Assembly: GCA_023248745.1 (NCBI GenBank)
Contig: JAHFDZ010000001.1
Span: forward strand, 1-64,000
Direction: 5' to 3'
From: Myxococcales bacterium
GTDB taxonomy: Bacteria; Myxococcota_A; Polyangia; Polyangiales; Polyangiaceae
Length of the DNA stretch: 64,000 nt
Positions 26,956 through 35,941 of the stretch are shown here, piece by piece (the first letter of the stretch is position 1; each line of letters begins with the position of its first letter). The notes under the pieces were generated by a model. The model was given only the letters and a program-made list of their open reading frames with translations. It had not been told where the DNA came from and searched no databases. A program made the position numbers and the translations under genes.

Positions 26956-27635
26956 CGCGTGCCCTCCTCTAGCCAGCTCGCGAGCCACGGATCGTCCGCA
27001 GCACGGCTGGCGAATGTTGCATCAGCCCTAGCAAGTCGTCGCTTCACGGTTGCCAGCGAGCATTGAACAAGCTCGGCAATTTCTTCGAGCTTACGTTCGT
27101 CAACATAGCGAAGCGCAAAAACGATGCGCTCGTCTGGGTCGAGCGTATCCAATACGTCGTGGACCGCAGATAGCGCGCGCGAAACTTCTGGCGAAGCTTC
27201 TGTTGACTCGCGCTCGGGCATCAAATCGAAAGACAAGAAGCTTAACCATTTGCGCCTCCGTCGCTTGCGAATGTCCTCGCGCGCAACAAACACCGCGATT
27301 GCGCCTAGCCAACCTGCAATTGATTGTCCCTCGGCGAGCCGATCGATGCGCTCCAAGCCGCGAACAAACACATCGTGAATCAGATCATCAATGTCGCTCC
27401 GCGGGCCAAGGACGCGATAGAGCATTCTGGCGACGTAGCCGCGATAGTCGACCAAGAGCTCTCGCTGAGCCCAGCTCTTGCTTGCGCGAAGGCCATCGGC
27501 AAGTGCCCGCGACTCTTCCTCTTCTGGAAGCGGAAATGAATCTGCAACAGATGCGGACGACACGTTGGGGCTGGAGATAGCAGCGAGCGTGAGCAATGCC
27601 ACACCAAGTGGCCGCTTGCGTTCGAAACGGCTCAC
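26952..27635 (-). CDS. ECF-type RNA polymerase sigma factor
   Basis: 227 residues with sigma region 2 (YVARMLYRVLGPRSDIDDLIHDVFVRGLER) and region 4 (DERIVFALRYVDERKLEEIAELVQCSLATVKRRLARA). GTG 27635 has an AGGGAGAAAG ribosome-binding site nine bases upstream. The first 30 residues are oddly hydrophobic and signal-like (GVALLTLAAISSPNVSS), which is unusual for a sigma factor; an internal GTG at 27563 is an alternative start. It heads a three-gene operon with the FecR protein and the barrel protein, consistent with a cell-surface signalling route. Confidence 0.87.
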   Translation of the reverse strand: MSRFERKRPLGVALLTLAAISSPNVSSASVADSFPLPEEEESRALADGLRASKSWAQRELLVDYRGYVARMLYRVLGPRSDIDDLIHDVFVRGLERIDRLAEGQSIAGWLGAIAVFVAREDIRKRRRRKWLSFLSFDLMPERESTEASPEVSRALSAVHDVLDTLDPDERIVFALRYVDERKLEEIAELVQCSLATVKRRLARADATFASRAADDPWLASWLEEGTR

Positions 27636-27660
27636 GAACCCGCTTTCTCCCTGCAGGTAA

Positions 27661-27842
27661 CGCCTAGTCCCTTGACCGGGGCGTAGTGATTGCTTCCTGA
27701 GCGAAGTTGAAGGGACTGGGGAAACTCGCGGGAGCGAGTTTCGGGGTCTTGGGGCAGCGCCCCAGGAAAAAGGCTAGTGCCTTGACCCGCTGCGGAGCAG
27801 CGAGCGCATGAATCAATGCGCCCCGGTCAAGGCACTAGGGCG
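27661..27842. repeat. Composite palindromic intergenic element
   Basis: Outer inverted arms CGCCTAGTCCCTTGACCGGGGCG (27661-27683) and CGCCCCGGTCAAGGCACTAGGGCG (27819-27842) flank the element. A direct third copy, CTAGTGCCTTGACCC, lies at about 27774-27788. Inside are two perfect hairpins: AAACTCGC-GGGA-GCGAGTTT (27722-27741) and GGGGC-AGC-GCCCC (27751-27763). The stop codon of the adjacent ASH lipoprotein is inside the right arm. No protein is encoded. It resembles a REP/BIME-like or non-autonomous mobile element, and one arm recurs at 14228. Confidence 0.75.
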
Positions 27843-30800
27843 TTGTGATCCCTGTCACCGCAATGCTTGGCAAAGGCGCGCAGAGTGGAACCGAACTCGT
27901 CGAGAAGTCCGCAAAATCGTAGCCAATCGTCGTGTCGACGCGACCCAGGTAGTTGAGTGAACCGCCGCCAGTCCCCCCATCTGCAGCCAGACTGGTTGGC
28001 TTGAACGAATCGCCAAAGTAGCCGGTCTCGCTCGTAAACGCGCCGCCGATCGTGATTGCCTGATCGCCGCTGTTGGTGAGCTTGAACTCTGACGCAACGA
28101 TGTCGCCCGCCTTCGCAGTGATCGTCATCTGCGTGGGCGATACGACAACGAGAGCGCCACTTTGCGTCATGCTGACGGTCAATCCGACAGCTCCACTTGG
28201 CAAGTCGCCGTACATGCCTAGCTTGTCGTCTGAAGTGCCGAACTGCGTGGCCCCAACCCAGACGGTGACGCTCAATGATGCACCAGCCTTCAACGTCGTC
28301 GCGGCGGTTACGCCTTCGGGCAAGCCCTTCTGACCGAAGAGAGTTCCCTTCGAGAATTTGCCATAGAAGTTCGCGATGTCTGCACTTCCCGTATTGGTAA
28401 CCGTAAAAGTCTTTTCGGACTGGCCGCCGCAATTGATCTTTCCGAACTCGATCGCGCTCACCGAAAGGGACAACACGCCTGCCACGCCCGTTCCTGAGAG
28501 GCGAAACGACGATGGCACATCACTACATAGTACGGCGCCTGATTGAGCCGTTACCGTGACGAGAGCAGACTCGGTTCCGTTCGTTTGCGGCGTGTATGTA
28601 AACGTTGACGTCGCGCCGCTTGAACTCACGCTCGCGCTGCTGGGTCCGGTAAAGGCCCCGGTGCCGATGGCAAAGTCGAGTCCTGCAGTTGCGTTACCTG
28701 TATTGGCAAACGCAACTGAAGAAGATGATGAGCCTGGCCACGCCGTGCTGGCGAACAGGATCGTGGAGCTGCTTGGCGTGCGCGCGAGGATGGCGCCACG
28801 CGACGTAAGCGATAGCGCGACGTTGTGAACGGTGTCGCCCGAAATATCGGTGGTGATCGCCATTGTGCCGCCGTACGACGTTACAGCACTCACCTTTGAC
28901 GGAATCGCCGGTGGCGTAACGACGAGGCTGATCGACCCGCTCGCCGCGACGGTCAAGCCGTTGGGTGAGGTGTACGAGTAGCCCGTTGGAAGCGTAACAT
29001 TCGTAACTTTGAAGGACGCGGTTCCGTCATTGCGAACGGTCACTGTTTGCGTTGCGGCTTGCGTACCGCAATTTGCAAAGCCACCGCTATCGCCAAAAGT
29101 CACCTGTGCAGGCGACACACTTGCAACGCCCTTGGTTCCCGTTCCAGTGAATGCAACGGGTGTTGGCAGAGCCGCGCACAGCACACCGGTTGTCGTCGGT
29201 GAGATCGCAAGAGTACCGGTGCGTGTCGTCGTATCTGTTGGGCGGAACACGCTTGTGATCGACGCGCTTGTCTGCCCTGCAATCGATGCGGTGCTCGGCG
29301 AGAGACTCACGGTTGCGTGGCTCGAGACGAGCACCACATTCGCCGAAAGATTGCCGTCGTTGACAACGCTAAACGATGCACTCGATGTGCTGCCAACTGG
29401 CACTTGCCCGAACGACACTTGAGTCGTGGGCAAGAAACGGAGAATCGCTCCCTGTGCACCCTGCGAAAGCCCGATTGAGTGAGACGCATCGCCTGGCACG
29501 TTCGTCCCTATCGCAAGCGTGTCGCCATAGTTGCCGGGCACGGGCGAATTCGACGGGATTGCGTTCGGCGTGATCACGAGGGTATCGCTGCCACCCGCCG
29601 CGACAGTGCCACTCGTTTTGCTCAAGTTGAATGGCGAGGAAGCACCGCGGGCGAGCGTCGCAGACCAGGTGTAGCTCGCGTTGCCTGGATTCTGGAGCGT
29701 CAAGGTGCGTGCGGTCGCAGTGCTGCCGCAATTAGTTGCGCCAAAGTCGAAACTCTGCGCGGAGAGCGACACTTGTCCGCTCGTTCCTGTTCCGGAAAGA
29801 GCCACATCAGCTGGCATCGGCGCGCATAGCGCAACAGAGCCTGCAGCGATTTTGAGCGAGCCCGTCGCAGCACCCGCCGAGGCTGGGCTAAACGATGCGC
29901 TTGCACTCACAGAATCGCCCGCCGCAATCGTCAATGAACCTGACGGGCTCACTGAGAAGCCAGTGCCCGATGCGGTCACGGTGAGCGGCGCGGAAACGTT
30001 GCCCGCGTTTGCGATCGCAACAACGGCACTTTGCGATGTGCTCACGGGCACCGAGCTAAACGCCACCGTGGAGCGGCTAACCGTTACGATCGCGCCTCGT
30101 GCAGTTTGCGACAGCGCAATAGAGTGCGGGGAATCGCCGACGGCGTTGGTCTTCACGACGATGCCGCCCGCGTAATAGTTCGCCGTAACGGGCGACTCCG
30201 AAGGAACGGCCTTCGGTGTGACGGTCAAGGCAGCTGACGATCCAGGTGCAACCGTGCCGGCAAGCGGCGCCACCGTGTAGTACTTGGCGCCAGCCGCATC
30301 GAGCGTCGCGTCGTATGTGAAGGGACCGTTACCGGTGTTGGAAACCGTGATCTTCTTCGTGCTGCCTTGCGAACCGCAATCGACCTTGCCGAAGTCGAGC
30401 GACGCTGGCGTAACGCCCACAACGCCATTCGTACCTTGACCCGTAAGGGCAACTTGCTTGACTGATGTTCCGCACAGGACGCCCGTCGTCGTGATCAGCG
30501 ACTGGGATGAACTTGGAACCGTTGTTGATGGCTTGAAGCGCGCAAGCAACCCCGCAGCGGTCGCGCCCGGCTTCAGCTCAACCGCAGTCGGAGATCCTGT
30601 CCAAGCGATCGAAAACTGCTTGTCGGCAGGATCACCAAATGTAACCGACACAGCCTTATTTCCGTTGTTCGTGAGCGCGAGCGGCACGTCGGGTGCCTGA
30701 GCGCCGACAGGATAGCTACCGAAGTCCGCCGACGCGGGAACCAGCGCAAGCTCGGCGCCTGAAGGCGTGAGCGTCACAGGAATCGCCACGCGTTGGTTGT

Positions 30801-31245
30801 TCTGGTCGTTCGTTACAACGTTGAGCGCTGTTTGCACGAGCGCTCCGGCTTTCGCGTTGGCTGCAACGGCGCTCGGCTTGATTGTCAGCTCAACCGTCTC
30901 ACCAGGTCCGAGCGAGCCGCTCGTCTTGTCGCTGAGAGAGAACTGTTCTTTCGAGTCAAGCGAGACGTCCCAAGAGAGCGGTTCGGCGCCTGCGTTTCGC
31001 AATGTGAGCGCTTTGCCTTCCGCAGCGGCTCCGCAGTCGACCTCGCCAAAATCGAGCGCCTTCGTGGAGAGCTCGAGCCGAGGTGGCCCCGAAGGCGCCG
31101 CATCACTCACGCCGCCACCACCGTCATTTTCGGCGGGTTGATTCGGCAACGTCGCGTCTGAAAACAGCTGCGAGTAGTCAGACGAACCGAAGCAACCAAC
31201 TCCCGTAAGCGACAAGGCAACAGCGAGCGCGGCGGTTTTTCTCAT
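27835..31245 (-). CDS. Very large lipoprotein of tandem choice-of-anchor-D (ASH/Hydin-like) domains
   Basis: 1136 residues. The signal peptide ends in lipobox TGVGC; then comes a short Gly/Asp linker and about eight to ten Ig-like beta domains. Recurrent starts include LDFGEVDCG, LDFGKVDCGSQ, FDFGATNCGS and IEFGKINCGGQ, each about 100 residues apart in alternating pairs. Strands such as KKITVSNTGNGPF recur. This is the ASPM-SPD2-Hydin/choice-of-anchor-D pattern common in myxobacterial surface proteins. No catalytic domain is visible. Its function is probably structural or adhesive on the outer membrane. The start overlaps a possible tail of the upstream carboxylase gene. Confidence 0.85.
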   Translation of the reverse strand: MRKTAALAVALSLTGVGCFGSSDYSQLFSDATLPNQPAENDGGGGVSDAAPSGPPRLELSTKALDFGEVDCGAAAEGKALTLRNAGAEPLSWDVSLDSKEQFSLSDKTSGSLGPGETVELTIKPSAVAANAKAGALVQTALNVVTNDQNNQRVAIPVTLTPSGAELALVPASADFGSYPVGAQAPDVPLALTNNGNKAVSVTFGDPADKQFSIAWTGSPTAVELKPGATAAGLLARFKPSTTVPSSSQSLITTTGVLCGTSVKQVALTGQGTNGVVGVTPASLDFGKVDCGSQGSTKKITVSNTGNGPFTYDATLDAAGAKYYTVAPLAGTVAPGSSAALTVTPKAVPSESPVTANYYAGGIVVKTNAVGDSPHSIALSQTARGAIVTVSRSTVAFSSVPVSTSQSAVVAIANAGNVSAPLTVTASGTGFSVSPSGSLTIAAGDSVSASASFSPASAGAATGSLKIAAGSVALCAPMPADVALSGTGTSGQVSLSAQSFDFGATNCGSTATARTLTLQNPGNASYTWSATLARGASSPFNLSKTSGTVAAGGSDTLVITPNAIPSNSPVPGNYGDTLAIGTNVPGDASHSIGLSQGAQGAILRFLPTTQVSFGQVPVGSTSSASFSVVNDGNLSANVVLVSSHATVSLSPSTASIAGQTSASITSVFRPTDTTTRTGTLAISPTTTGVLCAALPTPVAFTGTGTKGVASVSPAQVTFGDSGGFANCGTQAATQTVTVRNDGTASFKVTNVTLPTGYSYTSPNGLTVAASGSISLVVTPPAIPSKVSAVTSYGGTMAITTDISGDTVHNVALSLTSRGAILARTPSSSTILFASTAWPGSSSSSVAFANTGNATAGLDFAIGTGAFTGPSSASVSSSGATSTFTYTPQTNGTESALVTVTAQSGAVLCSDVPSSFRLSGTGVAGVLSLSVSAIEFGKINCGGQSEKTFTVTNTGSADIANFYGKFSKGTLFGQKGLPEGVTAATTLKAGASLSVTVWVGATQFGTSDDKLGMYGDLPSGAVGLTVSMTQSGALVVVSPTQMTITAKAGDIVASEFKLTNSGDQAITIGGAFTSETGYFGDSFKPTSLAADGGTGGGSLNYLGRVDTTIGYDFADFSTSSVPLCAPLPSIAVTGITTP

Positions 31246-31382
31246 GCAATTCTCCCGGCCACGGACTTAGCACGCGCCTTCAAAGCGGCAATCGCCTGTT
31301 CGAGCGACAGATCCGCTTCAGCTAGGCTTTTTTGCCAGCGCTTCCGCGAACTTGGTGTCGTACCTGCCCATACCAAACTCAT
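31242..31382 (-). other. Possible frameshifted C-terminal tail of the biotin carboxylase gene
   Basis: In the +1 frame relative to the carboxylase, an open frame runs on past the carboxylase stop and encodes LAEADLSLEQAIAALKARAK, a helical, natural-looking end, before stopping with TGA that overlaps the next gene's ATG (ATGA). Six A residues on the minus strand (T-run 31328-31333) lie just before the carboxylase stop. Removing one A would join the two frames. It could be an assembly indel, a genuine mutation or chance. Confidence 0.4.
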
Positions 31383-32724
31383 TTGAACCAAGCACGCGCC
31401 GCAGGAACGAAAGGTTCGTGACACAAGGTTCGATGCGCGTCCCGGCAAGTGCACGATCGAGCGCTTGGATCGCCGCTGCGCGATCGGCTGCCCACACCGC
31501 AACCTTTGCGACCATTGGATCGTAGAACGGCGTCACCTTGCTGCCCGCAACGACGCCGGACTCGACGCGCAAGTGGTCGGATTGAGCGTCGCCGAAACCA
31601 TTTGCCCATTCGAGCGTATCGATAGCCCCTGGTTTTGGAATGAAGCCCTTGCTTGGATCTTCGGCGTAAACCCTCGCCTCGATCGCGTGCCCCTTCGGCG
31701 AGAGCTTCGACCAATCGGGAAGCCGCTCTCCTGCGGCGACACGCAGCTGCCACTCCACGAGATCGAGACCCGTAACCATTTCTGTAACTGGATGCTCGAC
31801 TTGCAGGCGCGCGTTCACTTCGAGGAAGTAGAGATTGCCCTCTGCGTCGGCAATGAACTCGCACGTGCCCGCTCCAATGTAACCAACACTGGTTACAATA
31901 CGAAGCGCCGAGTCAAAGAGAGCGCGACGACGAACCGCTCCTGCTTCGCCCACAAAGAAGTGCGCAGGCGATGGCGACTCCTCAATGATTTTCTGATGAC
32001 GACGCTGCACGCTGCACTCTCGCTCACCCAGCGCGAATGCTTGGCCATGCTTGTCGCAGAAGACTTGCACCTCAATGTGCCGAGGTTCGCTGGCGTAGCG
32101 CTCGATGTAGATTCGAGCGTCCGCAAATGCAGCCTTTCCGCGATCGCTGCAGCTTCGAAGCGCACGCTCGAGTCCGCTTTCGTCGGCAACGACTTGCATC
32201 CCGATTCCACCACCGCCGCCAACCGCTTTGATCACCACAGGATATCCAATGGTTGCAACCGTCGCTTTGACGGCCTCGATAGCCTCTGGCGTATCGATGG
32301 CGACTGGCGAGTCAGTTCCGGGCACAGGGCTGACGCCCGCTGCGAGTGCTACGTGCCGCGCTTTCATTTTGTCGCCAAACGCGTCGAGCACGTCGGGAGT
32401 CGGACCGACGAACGTTGCACCGGCTTCGGCTACAGCACGCGCAAAGCCTGATTTTTCGCTCAAAAATCCGTATCCGGGATGGACCGCAGTTGCGCCGCTC
32501 TTCTTGAGAACGTCAATGAGGTTGTCGATAACGAGATAGGAGTCTTTCGGCGAAGGTGGGCCAATGAGAAACGCTTCGTCAGCTTCCTTGACGTGTGGTG
32601 CGTGCACGTCGGCTTCGGAGTAAACCGCAACGGTTGCGATGCCGAGCTTCTTGCACGTACGGATCACACGTCGCGCGATCTCGCCGCGGTTTGCAATGAG
32701 GACCTTGGAAAAGAGAGCAGCCAT
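31318..32724 (-). CDS. Acyl-CoA carboxylase biotin carboxylase subunit
   Basis: 468 residues of the ATP-grasp biotin carboxylase family. Motifs include KVLIANRGEIARRVIRT, HPGYGFLSE, the glycine-rich GGGGGIGM lid, ERECSVQRRHQKIIEESPSP and EVNARLQVEHPVTEM. The C-terminal CVTNLSFLRRVL and YDTKFAEAL resemble propionyl-/methylcrotonyl-type subunits more than E. coli AccC. There is no biotinyl (MKM) domain and no carboxyltransferase next door, so partners are encoded elsewhere. It catalyses ATP-dependent carboxylation of biotin. The C-terminus may be cut short by a homopolymer frameshift (see the 31242-31382 entry). Confidence 0.9.
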   Translation of the reverse strand: MAALFSKVLIANRGEIARRVIRTCKKLGIATVAVYSEADVHAPHVKEADEAFLIGPPSPKDSYLVIDNLIDVLKKSGATAVHPGYGFLSEKSGFARAVAEAGATFVGPTPDVLDAFGDKMKARHVALAAGVSPVPGTDSPVAIDTPEAIEAVKATVATIGYPVVIKAVGGGGGIGMQVVADESGLERALRSCSDRGKAAFADARIYIERYASEPRHIEVQVFCDKHGQAFALGERECSVQRRHQKIIEESPSPAHFFVGEAGAVRRRALFDSALRIVTSVGYIGAGTCEFIADAEGNLYFLEVNARLQVEHPVTEMVTGLDLVEWQLRVAAGERLPDWSKLSPKGHAIEARVYAEDPSKGFIPKPGAIDTLEWANGFGDAQSDHLRVESGVVAGSKVTPFYDPMVAKVAVWAADRAAAIQALDRALAGTRIEPCVTNLSFLRRVLGSNEFGMGRYDTKFAEALAKKPS

Positions 32725-32773
32725 GGCGATGTTTTCACCACGGCGGCAGCCGCAGTCAATCGCTCAAAGATTC

Positions 32774-33934
32774 TTACCGAGGGCGATCGGTGTAGGTCTT
32801 TGTCTCGCCTGCAATCCACTGGAAATTGTCGAGCAATACACTCGAATCGAACGACGCGTCGCCAGTGTCCCAAATCATGAAGTCGAGCGTGATTTCTTCG
32901 CCCGGCTCGATGGGTGCCTGTGTTTCGAGCCAGCCTGTTGCGCCACCGCCCGTGTCTTCCTTTGTGGTGCCCGAATAGCAGTGGACACCAGGGCAGTAGA
33001 ATCCAGTTCCCCAAAGCTCACCGTCGCCACCTGCGCATGTGGAACGACCACACGTCGTCGTGCCGCCTTGGCAACGATCGAAGAAGCCATTGTTGACGCT
33101 GACGGGTCGCTGTTGGGGATCGAACGAGATGTTCTCCGCAACGCCGTTGTTGAATGCCTTCGAGGTCAACATCGCGAGGAAGCCGTCGTTGTAGTTCGTG
33201 CAAACGTACTCGGGCCACTCGCCAGACATGAAGTTGAAATTGAACGACAGCCCCTTCGCGTTGCCTGGGGCGCGCAGTTTCATGCGAATCACGATGACGT
33301 CATAGACATCGGTGTCTGCGTCACAACCTGCGATGGACTTTGGGTAACCCGACGGCACGGAACCGCCCATGTACGATCCCATGGTCGCGCCGCTGCGAAA
33401 GCACGCGTACTTATCGTACGTGCCGTTCTTGTTGTTGTACTCGCGCGCCCAGCCAGAGCTCAGCACGCCCAGGCTGCCACCCTCGCGCGGCGTGAGCACA
33501 CTGCCAAACTTGGGCATGATTCCATGCTGGCCGTCATTGGGCTTGCCGGTGGTGTTGTAGCCGTCGAGGAACGTCGCCGAAATTAGGCCCCATCCACCGT
33601 CGCTCGCCGAACGGCAAATACCCAGCGCGCTGGCGAATCCTTCGGCGTTTCCGTCCAGAGCGAGACCGCTGTCGCAAACAACAGCGTTGTCGACCTGACC
33701 ATCGCCGTCGTCGTCGCAGTTGTTTCCGGGGATGTCGTAATTGAGCTTCGACGGCGTGCAGACGGCTTCACCGCCATCGCCGGTCGGTGGCAAGGGCGGC
33801 CCGGTATCGGGTCTGTCTCCGCCACCAGACCCACCATCAGCGGGTAAATTCGTAAAACCTTCTCGAACTTTTGCGGTCGAACACGCGAGCAAAAAACAAG
33901 CGGCGACGCCTACTGCCCTCAAACCCATGGCCAC
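32774..33934 (-). CDS. Lipoprotein with choice-of-anchor-L-like domain
   Basis: 386 residues. Signal peptide with lipobox FLLAC, then a Gly/Asp/Pro-rich linker, then a putative metal-binding NNCDDDGDGQVDN repeat (residues about 70-85). The main domain contains GLSFNFNFMSGEWPEYVCTNYND, followed by conserved turns and the closing VLLDNFQWIAG, matching the pattern of choice-of-anchor-L proteins of myxobacteria. About eight cysteines suggest disulfides. Cell-surface, function unknown. A 48-bp gap separates it from the carboxylase gene. Confidence 0.75.
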   Translation of the reverse strand: MAMGLRAVGVAACFLLACSTAKVREGFTNLPADGGSGGGDRPDTGPPLPPTGDGGEAVCTPSKLNYDIPGNNCDDDGDGQVDNAVVCDSGLALDGNAEGFASALGICRSASDGGWGLISATFLDGYNTTGKPNDGQHGIMPKFGSVLTPREGGSLGVLSSGWAREYNNKNGTYDKYACFRSGATMGSYMGGSVPSGYPKSIAGCDADTDVYDVIVIRMKLRAPGNAKGLSFNFNFMSGEWPEYVCTNYNDGFLAMLTSKAFNNGVAENISFDPQQRPVSVNNGFFDRCQGGTTTCGRSTCAGGDGELWGTGFYCPGVHCYSGTTKEDTGGGATGWLETQAPIEPGEEITLDFMIWDTGDASFDSSVLLDNFQWIAGETKTYTDRPR

Positions 33935-34024
33935 GCAGTTTGCACGGGTGTGCCAGAAGGTAAAGCTCGAGCGGAAAACTTGAAGGTAGTTGAGACGCGA
34001 TGTCGCAGAGTGCCCCCTGAGTCC

Positions 34025-35941
34025 TTACACGTCGAGGTCTTCCGCTTGAGCTCGGCCTGCGCGATCCATGATGAAGCGAAACCGCGGCGAAGGATCTTTG
34101 CCCATCAGTTCGTTCACGATGCGATCGGTCTCGAGTTCTTCTCCAATTGTAACGCGAAGTGCACGACGCTTGCGTGGATCGAGGGTCGTACTCTTGAGCT
34201 CTTCAGCGCTCATCTCGCCAAGCCCCTTGAACCGACTGACCTCTGGGCGAACGTTCTTTGGTAACGCCGCGAGTACTTTTTCTTTCTCAACGTCGTCGAG
34301 CGCCCAATGCGTTTCTTTGCCGGCGTCAATGCGGAACAGCGGCGGCATTGCCAAGTAGATATGGCCGTTGCGAATGAGCCCCGGCAAGTGGCGATAGAAG
34401 AACGTCAGAAGCAACGTGGAGATGTGGTAGCCGTCGCTGTCCGCATCCATCAGCAAAAAGATGCGGCCATATCGTAACTTCGCAAGATCGAAATCATTGC
34501 CAACACCGCAACCGAGCGCAGACACGATGTCTTGAAGCTCCTTGTTCCCGGTGATCGCTTGCATGTTCGCGCGCTCGGCGTTCAGCACCTTTCCACGAAG
34601 CGGCAAGATGGCCTGCGTTCGGCGATCGCGCCCCTGCTTCGCGTTGCCTCCAGCGCTATCGCCCTCGACCAAAAAGAGTTCACTCGTCACCGGATCGGTG
34701 CTCGAACAGTCTGCGAGTTTACCTGGCAGATTGAGTCGGTGACTCACCGCCCCTTTTCGTTTCACCTCACTGATCGCCGCACGGCTCGCCTCACGCGCGC
34801 GCGCCGAAAGCACGATGCGCGCAATGATGCCCTCGGACGTGCGCTTGTTGTCGTGCAACCATTGCTCAAGGGCGGTGCGAACGGCCGTTTCGACGTGACC
34901 TTGCACTTCAGGGTTGTTCAGGCGGTCCTTCGTTTGCCCCTGAAATTGCGGCTCGGCAACGTAGGCGCTGAGGACCGCGCACATTCCTTCGCGAATGTCT
35001 TCGGCCGTAAGGGTGACGCCCTTGGGTGTTAGCTCGTGCGTCGTCATGTAGTTGCGCACAGCCTTGGCGACGGCTTGCTTCAAACCCGCTTCGTGCGTGC
35101 CGCCAGATGGGGTCGGAATTCCGTTGGCGTAGCTCTTGACGAACTCATCGGTGGACTCGGTCCACTGCAGCGCGAGTTCCATGCGCACAGGCTCTTCGCG
35201 CTCGATTGAAAACGCCTGCGGATGCACGGCCGCCTTGGCGCGCTCGCCAAGAATCTTCTGCAAGTATTCGACGATGCCACCTGGATGCTCGAGATGGACC
35301 CACACGGCAGTCGGCGACTCGCGAAACGAAATTTTGAGGCCCTTGTGCAGGTACGACTTTGCCTCGAGCCGTTCGAGAATCGTCTGTGCGTTGAAGCTCT
35401 CTTTGCTTCCGAAAATTTGGCTGTCAGGTCGAAAGTGGATCGTTGTGCCGTGCGTTCTTGCAGGCCCCACTTTGACGAGCTTACTGACCGCTGCACCCCG
35501 CTCGTACGATTGTCTATATTCTTGACCACCTCGCCGAACCGTCGCGGTGAGGTGTTCGGAAAGCGCATTGACGACTGACGAACCAACGCCGTGCAAGCCG
35601 CCCGATACTTGGTAGTTCTTGCCGCCGAACTTTCCGCCGGCGTGCAACGTGCACAAAATGAGCTCAAGCGCAGACCGCTTGTACTTCGGGTGCATATCGA
35701 CCGGGATGCCGCGACCATCATCGCCAACCGTTGCGCCTTTCTTGTCAGCGTCGAGCGTCACTTCAATGCGTTTGGCATGACCATTGATCGCTTCGTCAAC
35801 CGAGTTATCGACGATCTCCCACAGCAAATGATGGAAGCCTCGCGCGTCGGTTCCACCGATGTACATCGCCGGCCGCTTGCGCACGGGATCGAGACCTTCG
35901 AGGACCTCGATGTCTTTGGCGGTGTAGGTCGAGTTGCTCAT
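34025..35941 (-). CDS. parE: DNA topoisomerase IV subunit B
   Basis: 638 residues of GyrB/ParE type. The GHKL ATPase has [37 protein letters not shown]; the TOPRIM domain has [25 protein letters not shown] and DADSDGYHI. Short total length and pairing with a ParC-like subunit favour ParE over GyrB. The start overlaps the stop of parC (ATGA). The pair decatenates replicated chromosomes. The YIGG loop reads PAMYIGG rather than the usual PGMYIG. No gyrB lies in the window. Confidence 0.9.
   Translation of the reverse strand: MSNSTYTAKDIEVLEGLDPVRKRPAMYIGGTDARGFHHLLWEIVDNSVDEAINGHAKRIEVTLDADKKGATVGDDGRGIPVDMHPKYKRSALELILCTLHAGGKFGGKNYQVSGGLHGVGSSVVNALSEHLTATVRRGGQEYRQSYERGAAVSKLVKVGPARTHGTTIHFRPDSQIFGSKESFNAQTILERLEAKSYLHKGLKISFRESPTAVWVHLEHPGGIVEYLQKILGERAKAAVHPQAFSIEREEPVRMELALQWTESTDEFVKSYANGIPTPSGGTHEAGLKQAVAKAVRNYMTTHELTPKGVTLTAEDIREGMCAVLSAYVAEPQFQGQTKDRLNNPEVQGHVETAVRTALEQWLHDNKRTSEGIIARIVLSARAREASRAAISEVKRKGAVSHRLNLPGKLADCSSTDPVTSELFLVEGDSAGGNAKQGRDRRTQAILPLRGKVLNAERANMQAITGNKELQDIVSALGCGVGNDFDLAKLRYGRIFLLMDADSDGYHISTLLLTFFYRHLPGLIRNGHIYLAMPPLFRIDAGKETHWALDDVEKEKVLAALPKNVRPEVSRFKGLGEMSAEELKSTTLDPRKRRALRVTIGEELETDRIVNELMGKDPSPRFRFIMDRAGRAQAEDLDV

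Noticed and set aside
31465-32451. 328-codon plus-strand ORF across the biotin carboxylase gene
   Set aside because: Antisense shadow of a strongly conserved gene; composition is charged and without recognisable domains.
32639-33586. 315-codon plus-strand ORF opposite the anchor-L-like lipoprotein
   Set aside because: The lipoprotein has a signal peptide, lipobox and known domain pattern; the antisense ORF has none.
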